From positions 744,001-808,000 of the forward strand of contig NZ_CP083590.1 of the NCBI RefSeq assembly GCF_020099395.1: 64,000 nt of DNA, read 5' to 3'. The position numbers and the translations under genes were made by a program. This document shows, piece after piece, positions 34,469 to 43,243 of this stretch. Position 1 is the first letter of the stretch. Every line of letters begins with the position of its first letter. A model generated the notes under the pieces. It was not told where the DNA came from. It saw only the letters and a program-made list of their open reading frames with translations, and did no database searches. The stretch is from Streptomyces mobaraensis (GTDB lineage Bacteria > Actinomycetota > Actinomycetes > Streptomycetales > Streptomycetaceae).

Positions 34469-36901
34469 ATGAGACGGAGACGGACCGGACATCCGCAGCT
34501 GCGCACCAGGGTCGCCCTCCTCGCCCTGGCGGCGGCCCTGGGCGGTACGGCCGCCCTCGCGCCACCGGCTCCCGCCGACACGCCACCGGTCCCGGCCGAC
34601 GCACCACCGGCCGCTGCCGCTCCCGCCGACAGTCTCCCAGCCCGGGACTCCGCCGCCGAGCGCCTCACCGACCTCGTCAACCCCTTCATCGGCACGAAGA
34701 ACGAGGGCAACACCTTCCCCGGCGCCGCCGTCCCGTTCGGCATGGTGCAGCTGTCCCCCGACACCGGTCACCCCATGGGCTACGACTACAAGCACACCCG
34801 CATCCGCGGCTTCTCGGCCGTCCACCTCTCCGGGGTCGGCTGCCGGATCGGCGGGGACCTGCCCGTCCTGCCGACCACGGGGGAGGTGACCGAGACCGAC
34901 AACGCCAAGTACGCCGCCGCGTTCTCGCACGCCGACGAGACCGCCCGGCCCGGCTACTACCGCGTCAAGCTCGGCTCGGGCGTCACCGCCGAGCTCACGG
35001 CCACCACCCGCACCGGGCGGCAGCGCTTCACCTTTCCCGCCACCGACAAGGCCAACGTCCTCGTCAACGCCGGTCAGTCGCTGCACCGGGGCGTCTCCAG
35101 CAAGGTGGAGATCGTCGACGACCGCACCGTGCGGGCGACGGTCACCGGGCGGGGCTTCTGCCAGGACACCCGGCCGTACACCGTGCACACGCTGACCCGC
35201 TTCGACCGGCCGTTCACCGCCTACGGCACCTGGGAGGGCGAGCGGGTGACCAGCGGCTCCCGGGCGTCCTCCGGGACCGGGCGGAACGGCGCCTGGGTGC
35301 GCTTCGACACCCGTACCGAGCAGCGGGTGGAGGCGACCACCGCCGTCAGCTACGTGGACGCGGACGGCGCCGGGCGCAACCTGGCCGCCGAGGAGGCCGG
35401 TTTCGACCGGACGGCGGAGGCGGCGCGCGCCGCGTGGGAGAAGCGGCTGGGCGACGTCGCCGTCCAGGGCGGGAACCGGACGCTGCGCCGCACCTTCTAC
35501 TCGGCGCTCTACCGGTCGTTCCTCTCCCCCAACACCGGCAGCGACGCCGACGGCCGCTACCTCGGCTGGGACGGAAAGCCGCACGAGGCCAAGGGGTTCA
35601 CGTACTACCAGAACTGGTCGCTGTGGGACACCTACCGCACCCAGGCGCAGCTCCTGTCCCTGCTGGCGCCCGCAGAGGCCCGCGACATGGCGCTGTCCGT
35701 GCTGCGGACCGACGCCGAGGGCGGGTGGCTGCCCAAGTGGGGGTACGGGCCGGTCGAGACCAACATCATGACCGGTGACCCCGTCACCCCGTACCTCACC
35801 AACGCCTACCGCCAGGGGCTGCTCGCGGGGCACGAGGAGGAGGCGTACCGGGCGCTGAAGCGGAACGCGGACGGGGTGCCGCCCGCCGACTCCCCGTCCA
35901 TGGGCCGCGAGGCCAACGAGCGCTACCTGGCGGACGGTTACGTTCCGCTGGCGCCCGAGCTGTCCCGGCACAAGCCCGGCGACTCCGACTTCCAGCAGGG
36001 CGCCTCCGCGACCCTGGAGTACGCGCTGGCCGACGGTGTGCTGGCGGAGATGGCGGAGGCGCTCGGCCACCACGACGACGCCAAGCGCTACGCGGAACGC
36101 TCCCGCAACTACCGGAAGCTGTTCGACCCGGCGACGGGCTTCTTCCGGCCCCGCGACGCCAAGGGCGCGTTCACGGGCTCCGCGGACCCGGCGAAGAGCC
36201 CGGGCTTCCACGAGGGCACCGCCTGGCAGTACCAGTGGCTGGTCCCCCAGGACCTGCCCGGGATGATCGAGCTGATCGGCGGCCGGGAGGCGGCGGAGAA
36301 GCGGCTCGACTCCTTCTTCGCCTACGACAAGCTGCTCGCCGACCCGGCCCGCACCGCCCGCGAGGTGTGGGTGCACGGCCCGTACGACTACTACAACGCG
36401 GACAAGTACAACCCGCAGAACGAGCCCGACCTCATCGCCCCCTACACCTACCTCGCCACCGGCCGGCCCTGGAAGACCACGGACGTCGTACACGCCGCGC
36501 TGACCCTGTTCACGGACGCGCCCGACGGCATGACCGGCAACGACGACCTGGGCACGATGTCGTCGTGGATGGTCCTCTCGGCCATCGGCGTCTACCCGGT
36601 ACGGCCCGGGACGGACGTGTGGGGGCTGAGCACCCCGGTCTTCGACCGCGTCGAACTGCGGCTGGACCGCCACTGGTACCCGCACGGCCGCTTCACCGTG
36701 ACCGCGCCCGGCACCACCGCCACCGACCGCTACATCCAGACCGCCCGGCTGGACGGCACCGCCTTCGACCGGACGTACCTGACGACGGCGGCGCTCCGGC
36801 GCGCGGAGCGGCTGGAGCTGACCGTCGGCCCGAAGCCGGGCCGCTGGGGCACCGGGCGGTCGGCGGCGGTGCCCTCCGTCGGCCGGGGACTGATCGGCTG
36901 A
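34469..36901 (+). CDS. GH92 family alpha-1,2-mannosidase, secreted
   Basis: 810 aa. Signal peptide ~1-38 (RTRVALLALAAALGGTAALA then Pro/Ala-rich). The GH92 body is complete: VNPFIGTKNEGNTFPGAAVPFGMVQLSPDTG, FSAVHLSGVGC, YQNWSLWDTYRTQAQLL, GTAWQYQWLVPQDLPG, and NDDLGTMSSWMVLSAIGVYP, the last two holding the acidic catalytic region. GH92 enzymes are Ca2+-dependent inverting exo-mannosidases that trim alpha-mannose from glycans. The ATG sits next to GACG without a strong ribosome site. It is transcribed away from the cobalamin operon. A 24-bp tandem repeat starts at its stop codon. Confidence 0.94.
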   Translation: MRRRRTGHPQLRTRVALLALAAALGGTAALAPPAPADTPPVPADAPPAAAAPADSLPARDSAAERLTDLVNPFIGTKNEGNTFPGAAVPFGMVQLSPDTGHPMGYDYKHTRIRGFSAVHLSGVGCRIGGDLPVLPTTGEVTETDNAKYAAAFSHADETARPGYYRVKLGSGVTAELTATTRTGRQRFTFPATDKANVLVNAGQSLHRGVSSKVEIVDDRTVRATVTGRGFCQDTRPYTVHTLTRFDRPFTAYGTWEGERVTSGSRASSGTGRNGAWVRFDTRTEQRVEATTAVSYVDADGAGRNLAAEEAGFDRTAEAARAAWEKRLGDVAVQGGNRTLRRTFYSALYRSFLSPNTGSDADGRYLGWDGKPHEAKGFTYYQNWSLWDTYRTQAQLLSLLAPAEARDMALSVLRTDAEGGWLPKWGYGPVETNIMTGDPVTPYLTNAYRQGLLAGHEEEAYRALKRNADGVPPADSPSMGREANERYLADGYVPLAPELSRHKPGDSDFQQGASATLEYALADGVLAEMAEALGHHDDAKRYAERSRNYRKLFDPATGFFRPRDAKGAFTGSADPAKSPGFHEGTAWQYQWLVPQDLPGMIELIGGREAAEKRLDSFFAYDKLLADPARTAREVWVHGPYDYYNADKYNPQNEPDLIAPYTYLATGRPWKTTDVVHAALTLFTDAPDGMTGNDDLGTMSSWMVLSAIGVYPVRPGTDVWGLSTPVFDRVELRLDRHWYPHGRFTVTAPGTTATDRYIQTARLDGTAFDRTYLTTAALRRAERLELTVGPKPGRWGTGRSAAVPSVGRGLIG

Positions 36902-36985
36902 GGAGCCGGGAAGGGATCCGACTGAGGAGCCGGGAAGAGATCCGGCCGAGGAACCGGGAAGAGAGCGGCCGAGGACGGATCGGCC
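36899..36985. repeat. Three 24-bp tandem repeats after the GH92 gene
   Basis: Units begin TGAGGAGCCGGGAAG(G/A)GATCC: 36899-36922, 36923-36946 and a diverged third from 36947, followed by a partial copy. The first unit contains the GH92 stop codon. No hairpin terminator is evident. This may be replication slippage. Confidence 0.75.
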
Positions 36986-37096
36986 GAAGGCCGGACGTCA
37001 CCGGAGCGGCGTCTTCCGTCACCGGTTCCGGTGCACCATCATGAGCCGCCGTCAGCGTCCCGCCGACACGAGGACAGGGCGACGAGAGGACAGGAC

Positions 37097-38539
37097 ATGG
37101 CAGGGCTCCGGGCCGGTCACGGCATGCTGCGCCGCAAACCGATCGAGACCATCGAAGAGGCGGAGACGGCGGAGGCGCACGGCGAGCACCTGTCCCGCAC
37201 CCTCGGCCTGTGGCAGCTCACGGCCATCGGTGTCGGTGGCATCATCGGCGCCGGCATCTTCAGCCTCGCCGGCACGATCGCCAACGGCACGGCCGGGCCC
37301 GCGGTGCTCGTCTCGTTCCTCATCGCGGGCGTGGCCAGCGCGGCGGCGGCGTTCTCGTACGCGGAGTTCGCGGGCCTCATCCCGCGGGCCGGCTCCGCCT
37401 ACACCTACGGTTACGCGGTGCTGGGCGAGATCGGCGGCTGGTTCATCGGCTGGGACCTGCTGCTGGAGTACACGGCCATCGTCTCCGTCGTCGCCATCGG
37501 CATCTCCGGCTATGTCAACTTCCTGGTGACGGAGTCGGGGGCGAACCTCCCTCACTGGATGCTGGGCGCGCCGGGCACCGGGGACGGCCACCGGGTGGAC
37601 CTGTTCGCCGCCGTGCTCTGTCTGCTGATCGCCTATCTGCTCACCCTGGGCATCAAGAGCGCGGCCCGCTTCGAGACGGTCGTGGTGGGGCTGAAGATCC
37701 TGGTGGTGCTGCTGGTGGTGATCGTCGGCTTCTTCCATGTGAAGAGCTCGAACTACCACCCCTTCTTCCCGTTCGGCGTGAGCGGCGCGTTCACCGGGGC
37801 CGCCACCGTGTTCTTCGCCGTGTTCGGTTACGACGCGATGTCCACGGCCGCCGAGGAGTCGAAGGACGCGCAGCGGCACATGCCCCGGGCGATCATGTAC
37901 TCGCTGGGCATCTCGATGGTGCTGTACGTACTGGCGTGCCTGGTGCTGACGGGGATGCAGAACTACCAGGACATCGACAAGGAGAGCGGCTTCTCCACGG
38001 CCTTCAAGTCGGTGGGGCTGGGCGGCATCGCGGATGTCGTCGCGGTCGGGGCGATCATCGGCATCCTCACGGTGATGTTCACGTTCATGCTGGGCGTGAC
38101 CCGGGTGTGGTTCGCGATGAGCCGCGACGGGCTGCTGCCCAAGTGGTTCGCGCACACCCACCCGACGCGGCACGTGCCCACCCGGGTCACCTGGATCGTG
38201 GGCGTCGCCTCGGCGCTCATCGCGGGGTTCGTGCCGATCGGAGAGGCCGCGGAGCTCACCAACATCGGGATCCTGCTGGCCTTCGCGGTCGTCTGCACCG
38301 CCGTGATCGTCCTCCGGTACAAGCGGCCGGAGCTCCCCCGCGGCTTCCGCTGCCCGGGCGTACCGGTGGTGCCGGGCGTCGGGGTGGCCGCCTCGATCTG
38401 GCTGATCACCTATCTGGCCTGGCAGACGTGGGTGCGGTTCGCGGTGTGGTTCGTGATCGGGCTCGCGGTGTACTTCTCCTACTCCTACCGGCACTCGGAG
38501 CTGGCGCACGCGGACGCCCGCGGGGTGCCGCAGGACTGA
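37097..38539 (+). CDS. APC-superfamily amino-acid permease (cationic amino-acid type)
   Basis: 480 aa, ATG behind AGAGGACAGGAC. About twelve TM helices. TM1 carries GVGGIIGAGIFSLAGT, the substrate-binding unwound segment of APC carriers; FGYDAMSTAAEESKDAQRHMP and FSYAEFAGLIPRAGSAYTY are typical of the CAT-like branch. It should import amino acids in symport with protons; lysine/arginine preference is only suggested by the branch. Monocistronic, convergent with the glycosylase gene 23 bp away. Confidence 0.92.
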   Translation: MAGLRAGHGMLRRKPIETIEEAETAEAHGEHLSRTLGLWQLTAIGVGGIIGAGIFSLAGTIANGTAGPAVLVSFLIAGVASAAAAFSYAEFAGLIPRAGSAYTYGYAVLGEIGGWFIGWDLLLEYTAIVSVVAIGISGYVNFLVTESGANLPHWMLGAPGTGDGHRVDLFAAVLCLLIAYLLTLGIKSAARFETVVVGLKILVVLLVVIVGFFHVKSSNYHPFFPFGVSGAFTGAATVFFAVFGYDAMSTAAEESKDAQRHMPRAIMYSLGISMVLYVLACLVLTGMQNYQDIDKESGFSTAFKSVGLGGIADVVAVGAIIGILTVMFTFMLGVTRVWFAMSRDGLLPKWFAHTHPTRHVPTRVTWIVGVASALIAGFVPIGEAAELTNIGILLAFAVVCTAVIVLRYKRPELPRGFRCPGVPVVPGVGVAASIWLITYLAWQTWVRFAVWFVIGLAVYFSYSYRHSELAHADARGVPQD

Positions 38540-38562
38540 TCGTGCGCTCGGGACTGATCGCG

Positions 38563-39426
38563 CTATTTCAGCAGCCGTGACAGCCGCCGGTCGGCCAGCG
38601 GCTTCCCGCCCGTCTGGCAGGTGGGGCAGTACTGGAGCGACGAGTCGCTGAACGACACCTCGCGGATGGTGTCGCCGCAGACCGGGCAGGGTTCGCCGGT
38701 GCGTCCGTGCACCCGCAGGCCGCTCTTCTTCTCGGCCTTCAGCCCGGCCGCCGCCTGCCCGCGCGAGCGCTCGACGGCGTCCCGGAGCGTCGTCCGCAGC
38801 GCCTCGTAGAGGGCGGCGGCCTCCTCGTCCGTCAGGGCCGACGTCGGTTTGAACGGGGACATCCGGGCCGCGTGCAGGATCTCGTCGGAGTAGGCGTTGC
38901 CGATGCCGGCGATCACGCTCTGGTCCCGCAGGAAGCCCCTGACCTGGCGGCGTTCACCGTGCAGGAGGCGGGTGAAGGCGTCGAGGGTGAACGCGTCGGC
39001 CAGCGGGTCCGGGCCGAGGCGGGCGATCCCGGGCACGTCGGACGGGTCGTGGACGCAGTAGGCGGCGAGGCGTTTCTGGGTGCCCGCCTCGGTCGCGTCG
39101 AAGCCGGCGCCGCCGGCCAGCCGGACGCGCAGGGCCAGCGGCCCCTTGCCGGGGCGCGGCGGGGCGGCGGGGAGGGCGTCCTGCCAGCGCGGCCAGCCGG
39201 CCCGGGCGAGGTGGAGGACGAGGTGGGGGCCGCCCTCGGTGGCGATGTCCAGGAACTTCCCGTACCGGTGGACCCCGGCCACCGGCCGGCCCTCCAGGGC
39301 GGTGAGCGGCGGATCGTAGGTCTTGAGCACGCTCACCGCGACCGGCAGCACCTTCTCGACCGTACGGCCGGCCAGCCGCTCGCCGAGGAAGGCCGCGAGC
39401 GCCTCGACTTCCGGCAGTTCGGGCAT
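38563..39426 (-). CDS. Fpg/Nei-family DNA glycosylase
   Basis: 287 aa. The N-terminal MPELPEVEAL supplies the catalytic Pro2 and Glu3. A helix-two-turn-helix region includes QSVIAGIGNAYSDEIL. The C-terminal zinc finger CxxC-x16-CxxC (CPVCGD...YCPTCQT) is intact and ends in RRLSRLLK. The enzyme removes oxidised bases and cleaves the strand by beta/delta elimination. Streptomyces carry several paralogues; GAGFDATEAGTQKRLAAYCV suggests a Nei-like rather than classic MutM branch. Lesion preference not assignable. Stands alone. Confidence 0.93.
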   Translation of the reverse strand: MPELPEVEALAAFLGERLAGRTVEKVLPVAVSVLKTYDPPLTALEGRPVAGVHRYGKFLDIATEGGPHLVLHLARAGWPRWQDALPAAPPRPGKGPLALRVRLAGGAGFDATEAGTQKRLAAYCVHDPSDVPGIARLGPDPLADAFTLDAFTRLLHGERRQVRGFLRDQSVIAGIGNAYSDEILHAARMSPFKPTSALTDEEAAALYEALRTTLRDAVERSRGQAAAGLKAEKKSGLRVHGRTGEPCPVCGDTIREVSFSDSSLQYCPTCQTGGKPLADRRLSRLLK

Positions 39427-39543
39427 GGTTCCAGTGTGACGGGGGTGACGGGACGGGCAACTCGGCGCCGGCGGGGGCGTACGAGAGGATGATCACTCGT
39501 TCGGCCGTATCCGCTTGCGCATCATGAACACCGGGAGCCACCC

Positions 39544-39909
39544 ATGCCGCACTTCGCCGTCGACTACTCCGCTTCCCTGGCCGGCGCCTTCGACCGGCGC
39601 GCCTTCGCCCTGGCCCTCCACCCGCTGACCGCCCGCGTCCTGGACACCGCCGCGACCAACTGCAAGACGCGGTTCCGCCGCTGCGAGGAGGTCGTGGTGG
39701 CGGACGGGCTGCCGGGGCAGTCGCTGGTGCACGTCGAGGTGGCGGTGCTGCCCGGGCGTACGGACGAGGCGAAGGCCGCGCTGAGCGAGGCGGTGCTGGC
39801 ACTGGTGCGGGAGCACACGGCGGGGGCGGAGGGAGTGGTGCACGCGTCGGTGAACGTGGGCGAGCTGAGCGCTTCCTACCGTCGGCACATCGGGGCGGCG
39901 GGCGCCTGA
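39544..39909 (+). CDS. 5-carboxymethyl-2-hydroxymuconate isomerase (CHMI) family protein
   Basis: 121 aa, close to the family's usual 115-125. It starts MPHFAVDYS, so Pro is N-terminal after Met removal and would be the catalytic base of the tautomerase fold. Further marks are RFRRCEEVVVADG, FVHVEV-like SLVHVEVAVLPGR and VNVGELSASYRRH. CHMI isomerises a homoprotocatechuate-pathway intermediate, but no other genes of that pathway are nearby, so its substrate here may differ. Confidence 0.85.
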   Translation: MPHFAVDYSASLAGAFDRRAFALALHPLTARVLDTAATNCKTRFRRCEEVVVADGLPGQSLVHVEVAVLPGRTDEAKAALSEAVLALVREHTAGAEGVVHASVNVGELSASYRRHIGAAGA

Positions 39910-39925
39910 TCGACCGCCCCCGCCC

Positions 39926-40900
39926 TCACCGCCGTACCAGCAGCTCCCCCAGCGCCGTCCGGCGGTGGACCACCGCCCGGCCCCGGCGGACCGAGGCGAC
40001 CAGGCCCGCGCCGCGCAGGGCGGCGGCGTGGGCGGAGGCCGTGGCGTTGCTGACGCCCAGCCGGCGGGCGAGGCCGGTCGTGGTGTGTTCGTCCGCCAGC
40101 AGGAGCAGGGCTTCGTGGCGGGTCCGGCCGAGTACGGCGGTCAGCGGCTCGGCCGGGCCCTCCGCCGCGGCGGGGTCGAGCGGCAGGCCGGGGCCGGCCG
40201 GGTAGGTGAGGGCGAGCGGGCCGTCGGGGAGGTCGGCGACGAGCGGGTGGCCCGTCCAGTGGAAGGTGGGCAGGAGGAGCAGGCCGCGGCCGGCCGGGCG
40301 GAGGTCGCGGTCGACGGGGGACGGCAGTTCCCAGACGGTTCCGCGCAGTCGACCGCCCGGGACCAGGGCGGCGAGCGCCGCGCCGGTGCCCTGCTCGGCG
40401 GCGGTCACCGCGTGGCGGGTGAACTCGGCCCGGTGCAGGTCCTGGACCAGCGGCCAGACCGGGGCGAGGACGGTGTCGAAGGCCGCCCGCTGGGCCCGGC
40501 GCAGGAGCCGCCACGCGGCGGGGTCGTCCGCGTGCAGCCCGCGCACCCACGGCGTCGGCGGGCGTCCGCCGTGGACGCGTTCCAGCTCCGGGCGGACCAG
40601 GTCCGGGGCGGCCCGGACGGCGTCCAGCCCGTCGGCGAGGGTGTCGTGGAAGACGTCGAGGAAGCGGGGCGCCGCTCCGAGGGGCACCAGGTCCGCGAGC
40701 GGTTCGGCGGCGGGCGGCAGGGCGCGGAGGAGCCGCTGCCGCCACCGGCCGAACAGCAGCGCGTCGCGCGGCCGGACGAGCATGCTCAGGGCCGCGTTGA
40801 GCTCCTGGAGCGGGGCCGGGCGGGGCGCGAACCGCACCCGGGTGAGGTCGTCCGCCGTCAAGTGGACGCGGAGCAACGGGTTCTCCCTCCTGGGCGCCAT
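39926..40900 (-). CDS. ArsR-like winged-helix regulator with a long N-terminal domain
   Basis: 324 aa from ATG 40900; no strong ribosome site, so the start is tentative. The C-terminal ~75 residues are a winged helix: GRTRHEALLLLADEHTTTGLARRLGVSNATASAHAAALRGAGLV, then SVRRGRAVVHRRT. The N-terminal ~240 residues (VHLTADDLTRVRFAPRPAPLQEL...) are typical of a Streptomyces ArsR-type subfamily and probably form the sensing domain. No metal-binding CxC is present, so it senses something other than arsenic. It diverges from the alpha/beta hydrolase gene by 108 bp and likely controls it. Confidence 0.85.
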   Translation of the reverse strand: MAPRRENPLLRVHLTADDLTRVRFAPRPAPLQELNAALSMLVRPRDALLFGRWRQRLLRALPPAAEPLADLVPLGAAPRFLDVFHDTLADGLDAVRAAPDLVRPELERVHGGRPPTPWVRGLHADDPAAWRLLRRAQRAAFDTVLAPVWPLVQDLHRAEFTRHAVTAAEQGTGAALAALVPGGRLRGTVWELPSPVDRDLRPAGRGLLLLPTFHWTGHPLVADLPDGPLALTYPAGPGLPLDPAAAEGPAEPLTAVLGRTRHEALLLLADEHTTTGLARRLGVSNATASAHAAALRGAGLVASVRRGRAVVHRRTALGELLVRR

Positions 40901-41008
40901 CGTTTCGGCGTCGGCCTGAACGTTCGTCCGGGCCGGCCGCCGGCGGCCAGCATGCCCGTCGTGGCCGCCGCACCGACGCGCGGGGGCCGTCGAACGAAGG
41001 GGAGCATC

Positions 41009-42250
41009 ATGCCGTACACGCGTCCGACCGTGAGCAGACGGTCCGTCATCGCCGCCGCGGCGGCCGCGGGGCTGCCGCCGGCCGGGGGCGCGGCCGCCCC
41101 GGGCCGGCCGGTCGTCCTGCGGCTGCCGGCGCCGAGCGGTCCGCATCCGGTCGGGGCCACGGTGCTGTACCTGGTCGACCGTTCCCGGCCCGACCCGCTG
41201 ACGCCCGGGATCCCGGTCCGGGAGGTGATGGTCACCGTGTGGTACCCGGCCGGACCGGTCCGGGGCCGGATCCGCGCGCGGCAGATGACGCCGGGCGCCG
41301 CCGCGCTCTTCGCGGAGATCGACGTCCGGGTGCACCGCCTGCCGTCGGCGGGTGTGGACTGGGCCGCCACGCGCGCCCACGCGTACGTCGACGCGCCCGC
41401 CCTCGCGGGGCGCCGGCCGGTGCTGCTGTACAGCCCCGGGGGCGGGGATCCGCGCACCCTGGGCACCGGGCTCGCGGAGGACCTGGCGAGCCACGGGTAC
41501 GTGGTGGCCGCCGTCGACCACCCGGGGGACGCCGGCGAGGTGGAGTTCCCGGTGGCCGCGCCCGGGCGGGAGCGGGTGCGGCCGACCGTCCTCACCGGGG
41601 AGCCCGGACCGGAGCTCTTCACCGTCCTGGCCGACACCCGGATCGCGGACCTCCGGTTCGTCCTCGACCGGCTGGCGGACGCGGCCGCCGGGCGGTCACC
41701 GGAGGCGCTCGGGCGCCCGCTGCCCCGGGGGCTCGGCGCGGCCCTGGACCTGCGGCGGGTGGGCGCGTACGGGCACTCCCTGGGCGGGACGGCGGTGACG
41801 GAGGCCCTGCGCGCGGACCGCCGGATCCGGGCCGGCGTCAACCTGGAGGGGTACCTCGACCACCCGCCGGCCGCCGACGGCCGGCCCGGGGAGCTGTTCC
41901 CCGTGGCACGGGAGGGCACGGACCGGCCGTTGCTGCTGGCCGGCACGGACGGCTTCCGGAACCAGCGGTTCGAGCGCTCCTGGCCCGCCGTGCTGGCCCG
42001 CTCGGGCGGCCGGGCCCGGCGCCGCCTCCTCCACGGCGCCGGGCACTGGGTGTTCACCGACTACGCGGCCCTGGCACCCCGGCTCCAGGCGGCGGGCCTG
42101 ATGCCGGCCCGGGACCGGGACGCCCTCGTCGGCCCGGCCGGGCCGGAGCGGTCCGTCCCGGCGGTGCGGGGGCTGGTGCGCTCCTTCTTCGGCCGGTACC
42201 TGCCGCCGTGCGGGCGGGAGGCGGCCGACCGGGCAGCCCGCGGCGCGTAA
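41009..42250 (+). CDS. Alpha/beta hydrolase, PAF-acetylhydrolase-like, probably Tat-exported
   Basis: 413 aa, ATG with AAGGGGAGCATC before it. The N-terminus SRRSVIAAAAAAG has a twin-arginine pattern, suggesting Tat export. The domain has VTVWYPAG, LLYSPGGGDPRTLGT (oxyanion side), VVAAVDHPGDAGEV, the nucleophile motif GHSLGGTA and a late HGAGHWVFTDYA with the likely catalytic His. This layout matches platelet-activating-factor acetylhydrolase-type esterases. Substrate unknown. It is divergent from an ArsR-like regulator gene, its probable controller. Confidence 0.87.
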   Translation: MPYTRPTVSRRSVIAAAAAAGLPPAGGAAAPGRPVVLRLPAPSGPHPVGATVLYLVDRSRPDPLTPGIPVREVMVTVWYPAGPVRGRIRARQMTPGAAALFAEIDVRVHRLPSAGVDWAATRAHAYVDAPALAGRRPVLLYSPGGGDPRTLGTGLAEDLASHGYVVAAVDHPGDAGEVEFPVAAPGRERVRPTVLTGEPGPELFTVLADTRIADLRFVLDRLADAAAGRSPEALGRPLPRGLGAALDLRRVGAYGHSLGGTAVTEALRADRRIRAGVNLEGYLDHPPAADGRPGELFPVAREGTDRPLLLAGTDGFRNQRFERSWPAVLARSGGRARRRLLHGAGHWVFTDYAALAPRLQAAGLMPARDRDALVGPAGPERSVPAVRGLVRSFFGRYLPPCGREAADRAARGA

Positions 42251-42271
42251 GCCCTGGGGGCCGGAAGCGGC

Positions 42272-43111
42272 TCAAGAGCCGGACGCGGCGCCCGGGAACT
42301 CGAAGCGCACCAGCCGGAACACATCCCGCACCCCGGGCACGAGACTCGTCAGGCGCGCCTCCGCACGGGACAGCGGCGGGACCCTGCGGACATCGGGGAG
42401 GTCGCAGCCACGGACGACGTCGAGGCAGGTCAGGCCGGGGTGCAGGCGTTCCAGGGCGCGGGGGTCGTCGATGCCCCAGTGGAGCGTCGCGCCGGTCCTG
42501 CGGAAGAGGGGGATCAGCCGCTGCGCTCGGACGCCCAGGCCGTTGAGGCAGTCGAACAGCAGCTGTCCGCCCGGGAAATGGGCGGTGATGCGCCGGATCA
42601 GGCGTTCGCCGTCCTCCGGCCGCAGATACGGGACGAGTCCTTCGAAGACGGCCACCACGGGCCGGTCCGCGGGGAGTTCCTCCAGCCAGCCGTCGGCGGT
42701 CACGGAGGTCGCGAGGGTGCGGTGGTCGCCGTCGGCGGGCGGGAGGAGGCGGTTCCGGAGGGCGACGACCTCGGGGAGGTCGACGTCGATCCAGCGGGTC
42801 TCCGGGAACCGGGCGACGCGGTGCGCCCGGGTGTCGAGGCCGCAGGCGAGGTGGAGCACGGTCGCGCGCGGGTGCCGGGCCAGGAACTCGGCCGTCCAGT
42901 CGTCCAGGCAGCGGGCGCGCAGGGCGACGCCGGCCGCGTTCACGGACGCCATGCCCGTCCTGCGGAAGTCGTAGTCGATGCGCCGGACGGTCTCCAGGGC
43001 CGTGCGGTCGTGCAGCAGGGAGTGGCGGGACCGGCTGTCGACGGCGCGGGCGTAGAGGGTGGCGAGGAGGGTTTCCGGGACTCCGGTGAGGGTGATCTTC
43101 TCGCGTTCCAT
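42272..43111 (-). CDS. LCMT/TcmP-like class I SAM-dependent methyltransferase
   Basis: 279 aa. Family marks: HSLLHDRTALETVRRIDYDF, VLHLACGLDTRAHRV (SAM motif I, with GLDTR typical of leucine carboxyl-methyltransferase relatives), RWIDVDLPEVVALR, FEGLVPYLRPEDGERLI and LLFDCLNGLGVR. Such enzymes methylate small carboxyl or hydroxyl groups, including polyketide intermediates (TcmP). No biosynthetic cluster surrounds it. ATG 43111 has GAGGCCC upstream, a weak ribosome site. Confidence 0.9.
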   Translation of the reverse strand: MEREKITLTGVPETLLATLYARAVDSRSRHSLLHDRTALETVRRIDYDFRRTGMASVNAAGVALRARCLDDWTAEFLARHPRATVLHLACGLDTRAHRVARFPETRWIDVDLPEVVALRNRLLPPADGDHRTLATSVTADGWLEELPADRPVVAVFEGLVPYLRPEDGERLIRRITAHFPGGQLLFDCLNGLGVRAQRLIPLFRRTGATLHWGIDDPRALERLHPGLTCLDVVRGCDLPDVRRVPPLSRAEARLTSLVPGVRDVFRLVRFEFPGAASGS

Positions 43112-43243
43112 GGGCCTCCTCGTCGAAAAGCGGACGCTTCCGTTCTCACGGTAGCCCCGGCGGTGTCCGTCCGTCCCGCCCCCGCGAAATCCCGGGCGGG
43201 CGGGGGACGGAGGGGGACGCCGCCGGGGCCCGCCCGTCGCGCG

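Noticed and set aside
39926..40900. Arsenic-sensing ArsR
   Set aside because: Only the winged helix fits; metal-binding Cys are missing and there are no ars genes nearby.
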